A stretch of DNA of 60,497 nt from Planctomycetota bacterium (GTDB lineage Bacteria; Planctomycetota; UBA1135; UBA2386), in NCBI GenBank assembly GCA_020848735.1, contig JADLHO010000030.1, positions 1 through 60,497 of the forward strand. Reading direction: 5' to 3'. Numbering within the stretch: the first letter of the stretch is position 1; every line of letters starts with the position of its first letter. The notes under the pieces are model-generated. The model made no database searches, was not told the DNA's origin, and saw only the letters and a list, made by a program, of their open reading frames with translations. Shown one piece after another: positions 33,718 to 44,600 of the stretch. The position numbers were made by a program, and so were the translations under genes.

Positions 33718-35160
33718 GTGATCCTCGCCGCCCTCCTCGCCTGCTGCCCGCTCCTCTGCCCGCAGGAACCGCCGCCGGAGGCGCCGCCCGCGCACGGCGA
33801 CGTCATCCGCCTGAAGCTCGGCACCGAGTTCGCGGGACGGATCACGTCGCAGACCGAGGACTTCGTGATGATCGAGCTCGGGCCGGGCAACGTCGTCGGC
33901 TTCGCGATGGAGCAGGTCGATGCGATCGTGCGCGGCGCGGCCGCGCTCCGCGCCGTGCCCGAGCTGCCGGCACCGCTCGCCTGGTTCCGCGCGCGCGACG
34001 ACTGGTTCGTGCTCCACGACGCGGCCGGCCGTGGCGTCGGGACGCTGCACGAGACGGCGGCGCGAGACGAGGAGGGCCGCGTCCGCCTCGGCGAGGAGTG
34101 GCGCTTCTTCGCGCGCGAGGGTCGGACCGACGTGACGCGGCTCGAGATCGTCGGCGAGGATGGCGTGCCCGTCTCCTCGTTCGTGCACGAGCGCAGTCTC
34201 GACCGCGACGAACGCGTCCGCGACGAGCGCATCGTGCGCGCGGTCGTGGCGGAGCGGCAGATCGTGGTCACCGCCCGATCGCTGCGCGGCGAGGATCGCC
34301 GCAGCTACGACTTCGGCACCGGGACGCGCTTCCCACTCGAACTCCGCGCCGTCCTCCGCGCGCGCGAGGCCGGTGCGGTGCTCACCGAGGCCCATCCGGT
34401 CTTCGACGTCCTCGGCGAACGCTTCCACTCCGAGCCCTGGTCCTTCGGCGCGTTGCGCCGCGTACCCGGCAGCCGCGGCGACGCGGTGCGCGTGCGCGAG
34501 ATCGCGACGCCGCAGGGTCGCGAGTGGCTCGATGCGGCCGGCGCCACGCTGCGCCGCGAGATCAACGGCCCCGCGCTCGTCGCCGTGCCCTGCGCGGAGT
34601 CGGACCGGCAACGCCTGGCCCAGAGCGATCAGTTCCCGCCGGCACTCGTGAGCGAACCCGGCGGCAGCTTCGCGATGTGGCTGCCGAGCCCCGCGTGGGC
34701 CTTCGAGGCGGGCGAGACCGCGGGTCAGCTCAGCGCGGTTCATCGCACCGAGGACGCCGCCGTGAGCCTCGTGCGTTTCGATCACCTCGATGCGGCGCTC
34801 GCGCTCCCGTCGGCGACCGACGCGGTCCTGCGCTGGCTCGCCCTCGTGCAGCCGGGCCTGCAGGTGATCGAGCGTTCGTCCGTCGCGTTGCGCGGCGTCA
34901 CCGCCGAACGCGTGCGCGCGCGTTACGACGGTCGCGACCCGCGGACCGGTGCGCCCCTGCAGCACGAGTCGCTCGTGCATGTCGTGCGCGCCGGCGATCG
35001 CTGGTTCGCGGCCTGCGGCTCCGCACCCCGCTCGCTCTTCGCGCAGGTGGAGGACGACCTGGTCTGGATCGCCGAGCGTTTCGAACTCGCCGTGGAGGGG
35101 TTCTCGGCGGAGCCGCGCGGACCGCTGCGCAGACCCACGCGGGCCGGCGGCCGTCGCTGA
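33718..35160 (+). CDS. Secreted protein with N-terminal beta module, unknown function
   Basis: 480 residues from a GTG (33718). A short signal peptide, ILAALLACCPLLCPQEP, is followed by GDVIRLKLGTEFAGRI and VGFAMEQVDAIVRG. This small beta module resembles the opening of the HEAT protein at 47681. The rest is beta-rich with many charged turns, for example YDFGTGTRFPLELRAVL and FAMWLPSPAWAFEAG. There is no catalytic motif. The start codon and export are inferred; no ATG in frame gives a comparable signal peptide. Confidence 0.6.
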   Translation: MILAALLACCPLLCPQEPPPEAPPAHGDVIRLKLGTEFAGRITSQTEDFVMIELGPGNVVGFAMEQVDAIVRGAAALRAVPELPAPLAWFRARDDWFVLHDAAGRGVGTLHETAARDEEGRVRLGEEWRFFAREGRTDVTRLEIVGEDGVPVSSFVHERSLDRDERVRDERIVRAVVAERQIVVTARSLRGEDRRSYDFGTGTRFPLELRAVLRAREAGAVLTEAHPVFDVLGERFHSEPWSFGALRRVPGSRGDAVRVREIATPQGREWLDAAGATLRREINGPALVAVPCAESDRQRLAQSDQFPPALVSEPGGSFAMWLPSPAWAFEAGETAGQLSAVHRTEDAAVSLVRFDHLDAALALPSATDAVLRWLALVQPGLQVIERSSVALRGVTAERVRARYDGRDPRTGAPLQHESLVHVVRAGDRWFAACGSAPRSLFAQVEDDLVWIAERFELAVEGFSAEPRGPLRRPTRAGGRR

Positions 35161-35175
35161 CGCCGCGGCCCTGCC

Positions 35176-36756
35176 TCAGCGATCCGCGCCGCGCAGACGG
35201 ATCGCGAGGAGCACGTCCTCGTTGGTGATCGCATCGCGGTCGGCGAGGTCGGCGAGCGTGCGTGCGAGCCGCAGCACGCGGGTCCGTCCGCGCGCGGACA
35301 CGCGCCAGCTGCGCATGGCCCGCTCGAGCGTGGCGAGCACGGCGTCGTCGGCGGAGCAGGCATCGTCGAGCGCGAGACCCTCGAGGCGCCCATGGGGGAG
35401 CGCGTGCGCATTGCGCGCGGCCTGGCGCGCCATGGCCGCGACGACGCGCTCGGCGAGGGCGCTCGTCGAGGCGGCCGGATCGCGGGGGGCGCGGAACTCC
35501 TCCGGCGGGGGCGAGTGGAGTTCGAGGCGCAGGTCGAAGCGATCGAGCAAGGGACCGGAGATGCGCGCGAGATAGCGCCGGCGATCCTGCGGCGTGCAGG
35601 AGCACGTGCGCGCGGGGTCGTTCGCGTGCCCGCAGGGGCAGGGGTTCATCGCCGCGACGAGCAGGAAGTCCGCCGGCAGGGTCACCGTGCGACGGGCGCG
35701 GCCGATCGACACGCAGCGGTCCTCGAGCGGCTGGCGCAGGCCTTCGAGCACCTCGCGGCGGAACTCGGGCAATTCGTCGAGGAAGAGCACGCCGTGATGG
35801 GCGAGCGTGACCTCGCCGGGGCGCGGCTCCGGACCGCCGCCGAGCACGGCTGCGGCGCTGCTCGTGTGGTGTGGTGCGCGAAAGGGCCGCCCCGAGCGCG
35901 AGAGCGAGCCCTGCGCCTCGGGCAGCGTCGCGTGCGCCGAGAGCACCTTGAGCACCTCGAGGCTCTCGTCCGCGCCGAGCGGCGGCAGGATGCCGACGAG
36001 CCGCCGCAGCAGGGCGCTCTTCCCCGAACCGGGGGGGCCGACGAAGAGCAGGTCGTGACGCCCGGCCGCGGCGGCGACCAGGGCGTCCTTCGCGGTCGCG
36101 TGGCCGCGCACGTCGGCCAGGTCCGGCACGGCGGCACGCGCCCCGGCGTGGCGCAGCCGGGTGAGCGCGTCGCGCTGGGCGATCGGCGTGAGCGAGCCCG
36201 CGGCGAGACCGGCGATCGCCTCGCGGAGGTCGGCGACCGGCAGCGGCGTGAGGCCGGGCACGATCGCGGCGAGCGTCGCGTCGTCGCGCGAGGTCAGGAG
36301 CCGTGTCCAGCCGCGTGCCCTTGCGGCGATCGCGACCGGGACGATGCCCGGCGAGCTCCGCACGCGGCCGTCGAGCGTGACCTCGCCGAACGCGACCAGT
36401 CCCGCGAGGCGCGCGGGGTCGAGCAGGCCCCCGGCCGCCGCGAGCGCGAGGGCCATCGGCAGGTCGAACGAGCTGCCGGCCTTGCGCACGTCGGCGGGCA
36501 CGAAGTTGAGCACCGGCGAGCCGCGCGGGACCGGCAGGCCCACGGCGCCGAACGCGCTGAGGATGCGGTGATAGGCCTCGCGCACGACCTGATCGACGGA
36601 GCCGAGGATGCGCGGTGTGCTCGTCTCCCCGAGCATCCGGGCCTCGATCAGGACCGGGATGGCATCGACACCGACGACGACACCGCAGCCGATCGCGACG
36701 GTCGTCGGGCCGGTCCCGCGCGAGGGATCGGCAGAGCTCGAGAGTTCGGGCGCCAT
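35176..36756 (-). CDS. comM: ComM/YifB-family AAA+ ATPase
   Basis: 526 residues, the normal length. The N-terminal ChlI-like domain includes ILGSVDQVVREAYHRI and FVPADVRKAGSSFDLPMALA. The AAA domain follows with ADVRGHATAKDALVAAAAG, Walker A GPPGSGKSALLRR, RPFRAPHHTSS, Walker B GVLFLDELPEF and the four-cysteine block MNPCPCGHAN / CSCTPQ. In naturally transforming bacteria ComM helps branch migration during DNA uptake. Its presence near a type IV pilus operon is compatible with competence. The ATG at 36756 is preferred to a longer start inside the neighbouring gene. Confidence 0.9.
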   Translation of the reverse strand: MAPELSSSADPSRGTGPTTVAIGCGVVVGVDAIPVLIEARMLGETSTPRILGSVDQVVREAYHRILSAFGAVGLPVPRGSPVLNFVPADVRKAGSSFDLPMALALAAAGGLLDPARLAGLVAFGEVTLDGRVRSSPGIVPVAIAARARGWTRLLTSRDDATLAAIVPGLTPLPVADLREAIAGLAAGSLTPIAQRDALTRLRHAGARAAVPDLADVRGHATAKDALVAAAAGRHDLLFVGPPGSGKSALLRRLVGILPPLGADESLEVLKVLSAHATLPEAQGSLSRSGRPFRAPHHTSSAAAVLGGGPEPRPGEVTLAHHGVLFLDELPEFRREVLEGLRQPLEDRCVSIGRARRTVTLPADFLLVAAMNPCPCGHANDPARTCSCTPQDRRRYLARISGPLLDRFDLRLELHSPPPEEFRAPRDPAASTSALAERVVAAMARQAARNAHALPHGRLEGLALDDACSADDAVLATLERAMRSWRVSARGRTRVLRLARTLADLADRDAITNEDVLLAIRLRGADR

Positions 36757-36805
36757 GGGCCGCGCTGTGTGGCAGGCCCTCGATCGGTGACGGCGCCGAG
36801 GCGGC

Positions 36806-37183
36806 TCAGATGCGCTGAACGAGCATCGCGCGGACGATCGCGCCACACGCGACCGGCGCCGCGGGATGCAGGCCGGCGAGGTGCAGGTCGCTCTCGGGCA
36901 CCGCGGCGCCGTCGCCGCCGTCGAAGGTCACGGCGACGAGCCGCGGGTCGACGGCCCGCAGCGTCGCGATGGCCTCGCGGGCGAGCGTGAGCGGCACGTC
37001 GGGCGCGATGACCAAGGCGTCGTGACCGCCCGCGCGGGCGAAGGCCGCGCGCAGGGACGCGAGACCGTCGACGCGCTCGACCTCGATGCCGCGACGCCGA
37101 AGCGCGCGCACGAGCGGTGCGAGCACCGCGCTGCGTGCTTCGAGCACGAGCACCTCGCCGCGCCCTGTCGGGGAATCGCGCAT
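36806..37183 (-). CDS. Degenerate receiver-like protein
   Basis: 125 residues with the alternating strand/helix pattern of a receiver: EVLVLEARSAVLAPLV, then HDALVIAPDVPL, then RLVAVTFDGGD. The N-terminal acidic pair is missing and the usual phospho-acceptor position appears to be alanine, with a displaced Asp in APDVPL. No output domain is present. It is 49 bases before comM on the same strand. A regulatory pseudo-receiver is the best guess; the fold assignment is moderate. Confidence 0.5.
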   Translation of the reverse strand: MRDSPTGRGEVLVLEARSAVLAPLVRALRRRGIEVERVDGLASLRAAFARAGGHDALVIAPDVPLTLAREAIATLRAVDPRLVAVTFDGGDGAAVPESDLHLAGLHPAAPVACGAIVRAMLVQRI

Positions 37184-37302
37184 GTCGAGTCCTTCGGCAG
37201 AGCGGTGGACGGGTCTCGATGCGCGTGGCGGAGCGCGGGACGCCGGCGGCCCTGGTCGCGATGCCATCGGTGCGCTGCGCGCGCACGCCGAGGACCCGCC
37301 GA

Positions 37303-37752
37303 TCAGCGCGCCGTGCGCCGCGCGTTCGCCGTCCGCTTGCCCTTCGCCTGCGTCCGGGTCGTCCTGGCCGTCGACTTCCGTGGCGCTTCGCGCGCGATCG
37401 TCCCCGCCTCGCCCAGACGTGCCGCCACCCGCTTGGGCGCGATCAGCAGGTAGCTCTCGAGCACGAGTTCGCGGAGCTGTTCCCAGTCGTCGATCGCCGC
37501 CGCGTCCATCGAGACCCAACCATGGCGACCGCCGTACTTCGCCGGCCGGAAGCGCGGGTCGGCGACGATCGCCGCGGCGTGCTCGGGCGTCAGCTTGAAG
37601 CCGATCACGGTGCGGCCGTCCTCCTCGCCGTAGCCGCCGAAGATGCGCTTCGCGACGCGGTAATGCGGTTCGCCCCAGGTGATCGTCTCGACCGCTTCGG
37701 GCAGCGACAGGCAGAGGGCGCGGTAGCGCGCGAGGATCGGGTCGTCGGACAT
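37303..37752 (-). CDS. MmcQ/YjbR-family protein
   Basis: 149 residues. SLPEAVETITWGEPHYRVAK, IGFKLTPEHAAAI and HGWVSMDAAAIDDW-like blocks match the YjbR/MmcQ (CyaY-like fold) family. The last 30 residues are a Lys/Arg/Thr-rich tail, which may bind nucleic acid. Family members are poorly understood. The ATG at 37752 is used; a longer frame runs into the divergent nitroreductase promoter, leaving 52 bases between the two starts. Confidence 0.85.
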   Translation of the reverse strand: MSDDPILARYRALCLSLPEAVETITWGEPHYRVAKRIFGGYGEEDGRTVIGFKLTPEHAAAIVADPRFRPAKYGGRHGWVSMDAAAIDDWEQLRELVLESYLLIAPKRVAARLGEAGTIAREAPRKSTARTTRTQAKGKRTANARRTAR

Positions 37753-37804
37753 GGCGTCCCGAGAGCCTACGTCGCCGCAGCGGCCGCGACGTAGCATCGC
37801 GCCG

Positions 37805-38485
37805 ATGACGGTGCCCGAGTTCGTGCCCTATCCCGACCGCTACGTGCCGGATGCGCCCGCGGAGACGGTGATCGGGCAGTTCCACGACGTGCTGCGCCGT
37901 CGCCGCAGCGTGCGCGAGTTCAGCGATGCGCCGGTGTCGCGCGCGGTCATCGAGGGCCTCGTGCGCGTCGCCGGCTCGGCGCCGAGCGGCGCGAACAAGC
38001 AACCCTGGCGCTTCGTCGCCGTGGGGGATCCCGAGCTCAAGCGCGCGATCCGCGTCGCCGCCGAGCGGGAGGAGCGCGCGTTCTACGAGCAGCGCGCCAA
38101 CGCGGAGTGGCTCGCCGACCTCGCCCCGCTCGGCACCGACCCGGACAAGGGCTTCCTCGAGGTCGCGCCCTGGCTGATCGTCGCCTTCATGCTGCTGCGG
38201 GACGACGACGGCGGGCAGGTCTACTACGCGAAGGAGTCGATCGGGCTCGCCTGCGGGATGCTCCTCGCCGCCGCGCAGTTCGCCGGGCTGGCGACGCTGA
38301 CCCACACGCCGAGCCCCATGGGCTTCCTCCGCGAACTGCTCGGGCGGCCGGAGCACGAGCGACCCTTCCTCCTCATCCCCGTCGGCTGGCCGGCCGACGC
38401 GTGCCGCGTGCCCGCGGCGGCACTCGCGCGGAAGTCGCTCGCGCAGCTGCTCGTCTACGATCGACCCAGCGGCCGCGATGCCTGA
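37805..38485 (+). CDS. Nitroreductase-family flavoenzyme, iodotyrosine deiodinase-like
   Basis: 226 residues. The FMN-binding opening RRRRSVREFSDAPVSRAVIE is followed by APSGANKQPWRFVAVGDPE, the long helix with EREERAFYEQRA, EVAPWLIVAFML and KESIGLACGMLLAAAQFAGL. The APSGANKQPW and EREERAFYEQRA segments place it in the iodotyrosine deiodinase/nitroreductase subgroup rather than in NfsA/NfsB. Members reduce nitro or halogenated aromatics with FMN and NAD(P)H. The natural substrate is unknown. Confidence 0.87.
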   Translation: MTVPEFVPYPDRYVPDAPAETVIGQFHDVLRRRRSVREFSDAPVSRAVIEGLVRVAGSAPSGANKQPWRFVAVGDPELKRAIRVAAEREERAFYEQRANAEWLADLAPLGTDPDKGFLEVAPWLIVAFMLLRDDDGGQVYYAKESIGLACGMLLAAAQFAGLATLTHTPSPMGFLRELLGRPEHERPFLLIPVGWPADACRVPAAALARKSLAQLLVYDRPSGRDA

Positions 38486-38619
38486 GGCGTGCCCGGTCCC
38501 GAAGGGGCCCGGGAACCTCGGCGCAGGCGCCGTCGTTGGCCGCCGCCCTCCGTGCCATCTGCCGCGAGACGCGCCCTCGTCCTCGCGGCGACCTCGAGTC
38601 CCGCTCCTCGATCCGACCG

Positions 38620-41600
38620 ATGCGTCCAGCCCTCCGAGTCGCCGTCGTCCCGGTCCTCTTCCTCCTGTCGGTGGCCGCGATCCGCTTCGCGAGCGCCCTG
38701 AGTGACGGCGAGGACGCCCTGATCGCGCGGCGCTATGCCGACGCGGTCGTCGCCTTGCAGAAGGCGGTGGAGGAGGAGCCCCTCGAGCGGCGGGACCGGG
38801 TCCTGCTCCTGCTCGCGCGGGCGCAGGAACTCGCGGGAGATCCCGCCGCCGCCATCGCGAGCTACGAGCGCCTCCTCCGCGACCTGCCCCAGGCGGGTCT
38901 CGCGGATCGCGCGCGCCTCGAGCGCGCCGAGGCCTTCGCGCGGAGCCGGCAGTTCGCGAAGGCGGCGGCCGCCTACCGCGAGCAGATCGAGGCCCTGACC
39001 GGTCCGCAGCGCAAGGAGACGATCGCGCAGACCTATCTCGGGCTCGCGGATCAGGCCCAGGCCGGCGAACAACCCGACCCGCGTCGGGCCGTGACCTTCT
39101 ACGACCTCGCTCTCGAGCTCGGCCTGCCGACCGAACGCGCGCGCAACGTGCGCCTGCTCGCGGCGCAGGCGGAGCTGCGGGCCTCGGACTCCGCCGGGGC
39201 GATCCGCCGCCTCGAGCCGCTGCTCGCGGACCTGGCGGGCCAGCGGGACGAGGGCCGCGCGCGGCTCCTGCTCGGCGACGCGTACCGGAGTGCGGGCGAT
39301 CCGAGCAAGGCGCGTGCGACGTACCGCGATCTGATCGCCGCCGCCCCCGACTCCGCCGAGGCCGCGGACGCGAGCTTCAAGATCGCGGAGACCTTCGGCG
39401 TGCCGTCGCCCGGCCCGCAGCTTCTCGACCTCGCGGTCGCCGCCCTCGAGGCCTTCGCCAAGCGCTACCCGGCCCACGAGAAGGCGCGCATCGCGCGCTA
39501 CCTCGTCGCGCTCTGCCAGCTCTCGGCGAATCGCAGCGAGGACGGCCTCACCGCGCTCCGCGGCTTCGTCGAGGCCCACGCCGACGAACCCCTCGAGGAG
39601 ATCGCCGCCGCACGCGCGCTGATCGGCGACGTCCTCGCCGGGCAGGGGAAGTCCGACGAGGCGATCGCCGCGTGGCGCAGCTATCTCGCCGCGCACGCCT
39701 CGCATTCGGCATGGGAGCGCGTGCAGCGTGCGATCGTCGACACCGAGTTCGCGCGCGCGGAGCGCGCCGTCGCCGACGAGCGCTTCGCCGAGGCCCGCAA
39801 GCTCTTCGAGGACTTCGGGCGCGAGCATCCGCTCGACGAGCGCAACGCGGAGATCCTGCGTCGCATCGGCGAGAGCTTCGCGAGCGAGCAGCGTTGGGAC
39901 GACGCGCGCGCCGCGCTCGAGCGTTGCGTGAAGAAGTACCCCGGCCGCGAGGAGTCCTCGGCGGCCCAGTTCCGCATCGGCGACCTCTGGGAGAACCAGG
40001 GCTTCGACTACCAGCGCGCGCTCGATGCCTACCGCGCCGTGACCTGGGGCAGCCACCAGGCCCAGGCCCAGGCGCGCGTCCGGCGGCTCGAGCAGAAGTC
40101 GCTCGGCCTGCGGACCCCGCGCACGTTCCGCATCGGTGAGGCCGCGAGCTTCGAGCTGACCTCGCGCAACCTCCCCGAGCTGCGCGTCCGCGTGTACCGC
40201 CTCGACCTCGAGACCTGGTTCCGCGCGACGCACCTGCCCGGCTCCGTCGATCGCCTCGACATCGAGGTCATCGCGCCGGACAAGACCTTCAGCAGCAAGG
40301 CCGCGGACTACGTGCCCTTCAAGGAGACCGTGCGCGAGGTGCCGATCGGCTTCACCGAGCCCGGCTGCTACGTCGTGAAGGTCGACGATCAGGAGCGCGA
40401 GGCGACGACGATGGTGCTCGTCACCGACCTCGGGCTGATCGTCAAGTCGTCGCGCACGGAGCTGCTCGCGTTCGCGCAGGACCTCGCGAAGGACCGCGTC
40501 GAGAGCGGCGTGCGCGTCGTCGTGAGCGACGGCAGCAAGATCCTCACCGAGGGCCGCACCGACGACGCGGGCATGTTCCGCTGGAAGTCGCCGCGCCTCG
40601 CGGACGCTGCCGAACTGCGCGTGTTCGCCGTCGATGCCGCGGGTTCGGGCGCGGGCACGCTCGACCTGTCCTCGCTCGCGACCGGCGAGGGTCTCGCCGC
40701 GCGCGTCTACCTCTGCACGGATCGCCCGGCGTACCTGCCGGGTCAGCGCGCCCACCTCAAGGGCATCGTGCGCGACGTGAAGGACGGCCTCTACGTGATC
40801 CCCACGGCCGGCGCCGACGAGCGCCTGCGCGTGTACGCGCCGTCGGGTCGTCTCGCCGTCGAGTCGCCGGTGCGCTTCACCGAGTTCGGGACGCTGGCGC
40901 TCGACGTCGAGCTCCCCGAGGAGGCCGAGCTCGGCACCTGGCGCGCGACGCTCGACCGCGGCCACGGGCGCAGCGGGACGATCCAGTTCGAGGTCGCGCG
41001 CTTCGAGCTGCCGCGCCTGCTGCTCTCGATCGAACCCGCGCAGCGCATCGTGTTCCGCGGCGAGCCGCTCGCCGGACACGTCGAGCTGCGCCACTTCTAC
41101 GGCGACCCCGTGCGCGACCGCGCGGTGGAGATCGTGCTGCGTCGCACCGACGGCAGCATCGACACGCGCCGCGGCAGGACCACCGCCGAGGGCCGCCTCG
41201 AGTACCGCTTCGAAACCCAGGAGTTCGCCGAGGAGGCCCTCGCGGTCCTGACCGCGACCGTCGCGGAGGAAGGGCTCAGCACCGGCGCCGTGGTGCCGGT
41301 CGTCACGACGGAGTTCGTGCCGACGCTCGACACGAAGCGCGAGGTCTTCCTCGTCGGCCAGACCTTCGAGGTCGGCGTCACGCTGCGCGACCGTTCGGGC
41401 GCGCCGCTCGCGAAGCCGGGCGAGTTGCTCCTGTTCCGGCGCGAGACCACGCGCCGCGGGACCGCGGAGATCGAGGTGGCGCGCCAGCCCTTCCAGACCG
41501 ACGGCAAGAGCGGCCGCGTCGAGCTCAAGTTCAGCGCGCCGAAGAGTGGGCCGCACGTGCTGCGCGTCCAGGCCATGGATCGCTTCGGTCAGCTCGTCAC

Positions 41601-44600
41601 GACCGAGCGCGTCGTGACGATCTCGGGCGACGACGACGAGCTGAAGCTGCGCATCCTCGCCGACCGGCAGTCCTGGAAGGTCGGCGAGACCCTCGAGGCC
41701 CGCATCGTGAACCGCTCCGGCGAGCGGCTCGCGCTCCGCACCTTGCAGGGCGACGGCGTGCTCGCCTGCGAGGCCGTCCGCATTCCCGCCGGCGAGAGCG
41801 TCCTGCGCCTGCCGGTCGATGGCCTGCACGCTCCCAACTTCGCCGTCGCCCTCGCGATGATCGACGGCACGGCGCTGCGCGAGGCCGAGTCGGAGTTCTT
41901 CGTCGCGCGCGAACTCGCCGTCGAGTTGAGCCTGGCGAGCGAGATCGCGCAGCCCGGCAGCGAGGTCGAACTGCGCGTCGTGGCCAAGGACGCCGTCGGC
42001 CGCCCCGTGTCCGCCGAGCTCGCGATCGCGCTCGTCGAGTCCTCGCTCTTCCAGCTCTACGCGGACCAGAGTCCGGATCTCGCGGCGAGCTTCTGGGGCA
42101 TGCGACGCCAGACCGCGTTCCGCACGGTCTCGAGCTGCGGTTGGAGCTACGACGGTCCCTCGCGGCCCGTGAGCGCGGCCCTGGTCGCCGAGGAACGCCG
42201 GCGCGCCGAGCTCGAACTCCTCGCCGTGGAATCGGAACGGGGCGGCCTGGACGGCGCACCCGCGAACGATCCGGGCGCGGCGACGCGGCGCCCCCACGGT
42301 GGGAGCGCGGGCCCCGGCGGTCCGTCGAGCCCTGGACCCGCGGGCGTGCGGAACCGCCGCGCACAGGTCCCCACGCAGCAATCGGCCGGGAAGGAGCTCG
42401 TGAGGCGGGCCTTCGCCGAAAGCGAGCCGCAGTCCGGGTCCGACGAGTTCTACCTCGGTGCGGGCCTGCAGCAGGACTTCGCGCAGCGGCACCTCGCGTA
42501 CTTCGTGGACACGGTCAGCGGGGCGGCGACGGCGCGGCCCATGGGCTTCGACCTCTTCTCGATCGGGGGCGATGCGATGGGGAGGATCCGCCTGCCCATC
42601 CCGATCCCCGCGACGGATGCCCCGCGCGTCGCATTCGCCGCCGATGGCGCCTGGCTCTCCTCGGTGCGCACCGATGCGAACGGCGAGGCGAAGGTCACGC
42701 TGCGCCTGCCCGAGCGCGCGAGCGAGTGGCGCGTGATCGCGCGCGGCACCACGCGGGACACCGACGTGGGCTCCGCGTCGAGTCGGATCCGCACCGCGCG
42801 CGACCTCGAACTCGCGATCGCCGCGCCGCGCTTCCTGGTCGGCGGCGACACGAGCAGCGCCCGCGTGCTCATGCACAACCGGACCGCGGAGGCCCTCGAT
42901 GCGAAGCTCGTGATCGGCGTCGGGGGCTCCGACACGACGCAGTCGAGCACGCTCGCCGCGGGACTCGAGTCCGAGCATGCGATCGCGCTGAGCGCGCCTG
43001 CCGAGGGCTCGCTCCCGATCTCGGCGCGCGTCACGGGCAGCCGCGAGGCGACGGCCGAGCAGACGATCCCCGTGCAGCCGTTCGGCGTCGAGCTGCGCGA
43101 TGGTCGCGCCGGTGTGCTCGTCGACACGCAGCAGTTCACGCTCACCCTGCCGGAGGATCGCAAGCTGCGCGAACTCGCGCTGCGCATCGAGCTGAGCTTC
43201 GGCAGCGATGCCGGGCTCGCGGCGGCGGCGCTCGCTCCGATCCCCACCGCGCGCAACTGCCGGATCCCGTCGCCCACCATCCTCGCGACCGCGAGTCGCG
43301 CGCTCGCGGCCTATGCGGCGCTCGCCGCGCTCGACGGCACGGGGGATGCGCGCAAGGCCGATCGCAATGCGCTCGAGGCGCTCGCCGCGGGCGCGGTGCA
43401 GAGCCTTTTGGCCTTGCAGCGCGAAGACGGCGCGTTCGCGTGGATCGGTCAGGGCCAGCCCGAGTTCCGCGCGACCGCCGTGGCGCTGCGTGCGCTGCAG
43501 CGCGCCCACGAGCGCGGGAGCTTTCCGGCGCTCGCGGCCCGGCAGCGGGCGGCGCAATGGCTCGCCGCGGCCCTGCGGGGTGCGCGCGACGAACAGCGCG
43601 TCGAGCCCGAGCGAGCCCTCGTCGAGAGCGGCGAGGAACGCTTCGAGACCTTGAACGCGTTGCACCGCCGCCGCGCGGGCCTCGACCTCGCTTCGCTCGG
43701 GCACCTCGCGCTCGCGTGGCGTGCCGCCGGCCGGGTCGAACTCGCGCGTGAGGTCGAGGCCTCGGCCAAGGAGAAGCTCGGCGCCGGTGCGCTCGCCAGT
43801 CCGGGGCCGGGCGGCGACCCGTCGCGCGTCGTCGCGTTCGCGGTCGTCGCGCAGGCCCTGCTCAGCGGGGATCCCTCGGATCCGCATGCGGCGCGCCTCG
43901 TCGAGTGGCTCGAGGCCCAGAAGCTCGGGCCGACCTGGGCGACCCCGGAGGCGACCGCCGCGGCGGTCGAGGCGCTCGCGAAGGCGACGCGCCGGGCCCG
44001 CCGCACGAACGCGGGGCCCTGCGAGGTCGCACTGCGCGTGAACGACACCGTGCTCGCGCCGGTGAGCGGCAAGGATGGACTCGATGCGACCCACGTCGAG
44101 GTGCCGGCCGCGGCGCTCCGCGTGGGGCAGAACAAGGTCGAGCTCACGCTGCGCGGAGCGGGTCCGATCCGCTTCGCGGCGCTGCTCCGCGGCTTCGCGT
44201 TCGACTTCAGCGACGCGGACCGCAACCGCGGGCTCGTGCGCGTCAGCCGCAAGCTGCTCCCCGATTGGCGGCGCGACAACGGCCGCGTGATCAGCCCCGG
44301 CTTCGGGGTCGTCGCGGGACGCTTCGAGTCCTTCGAGAACCGGCTTTCGCAGCTCCCCGTCGGCGTGACGGCGCGCGTCGAGACCCAGTTCTGGGCGCTC
44401 GGCGACGACAACTCCGTGATCCCCGTCCTGCCCTTCGTCGTCGAGGAGCCGATCCCCGCGGGCTGCACGGTGCCGCGCGACTCGGTGCAGGGCGGCTTCG
44501 AACGCGTCGAGGTCCTGCCCGATCGCATCGTCGCCTGGTACCGCGACGGCGTGCGCGCGGACACGCTGCGCTATCAGCTCGTCGGTCGCCATCCCGGGAA

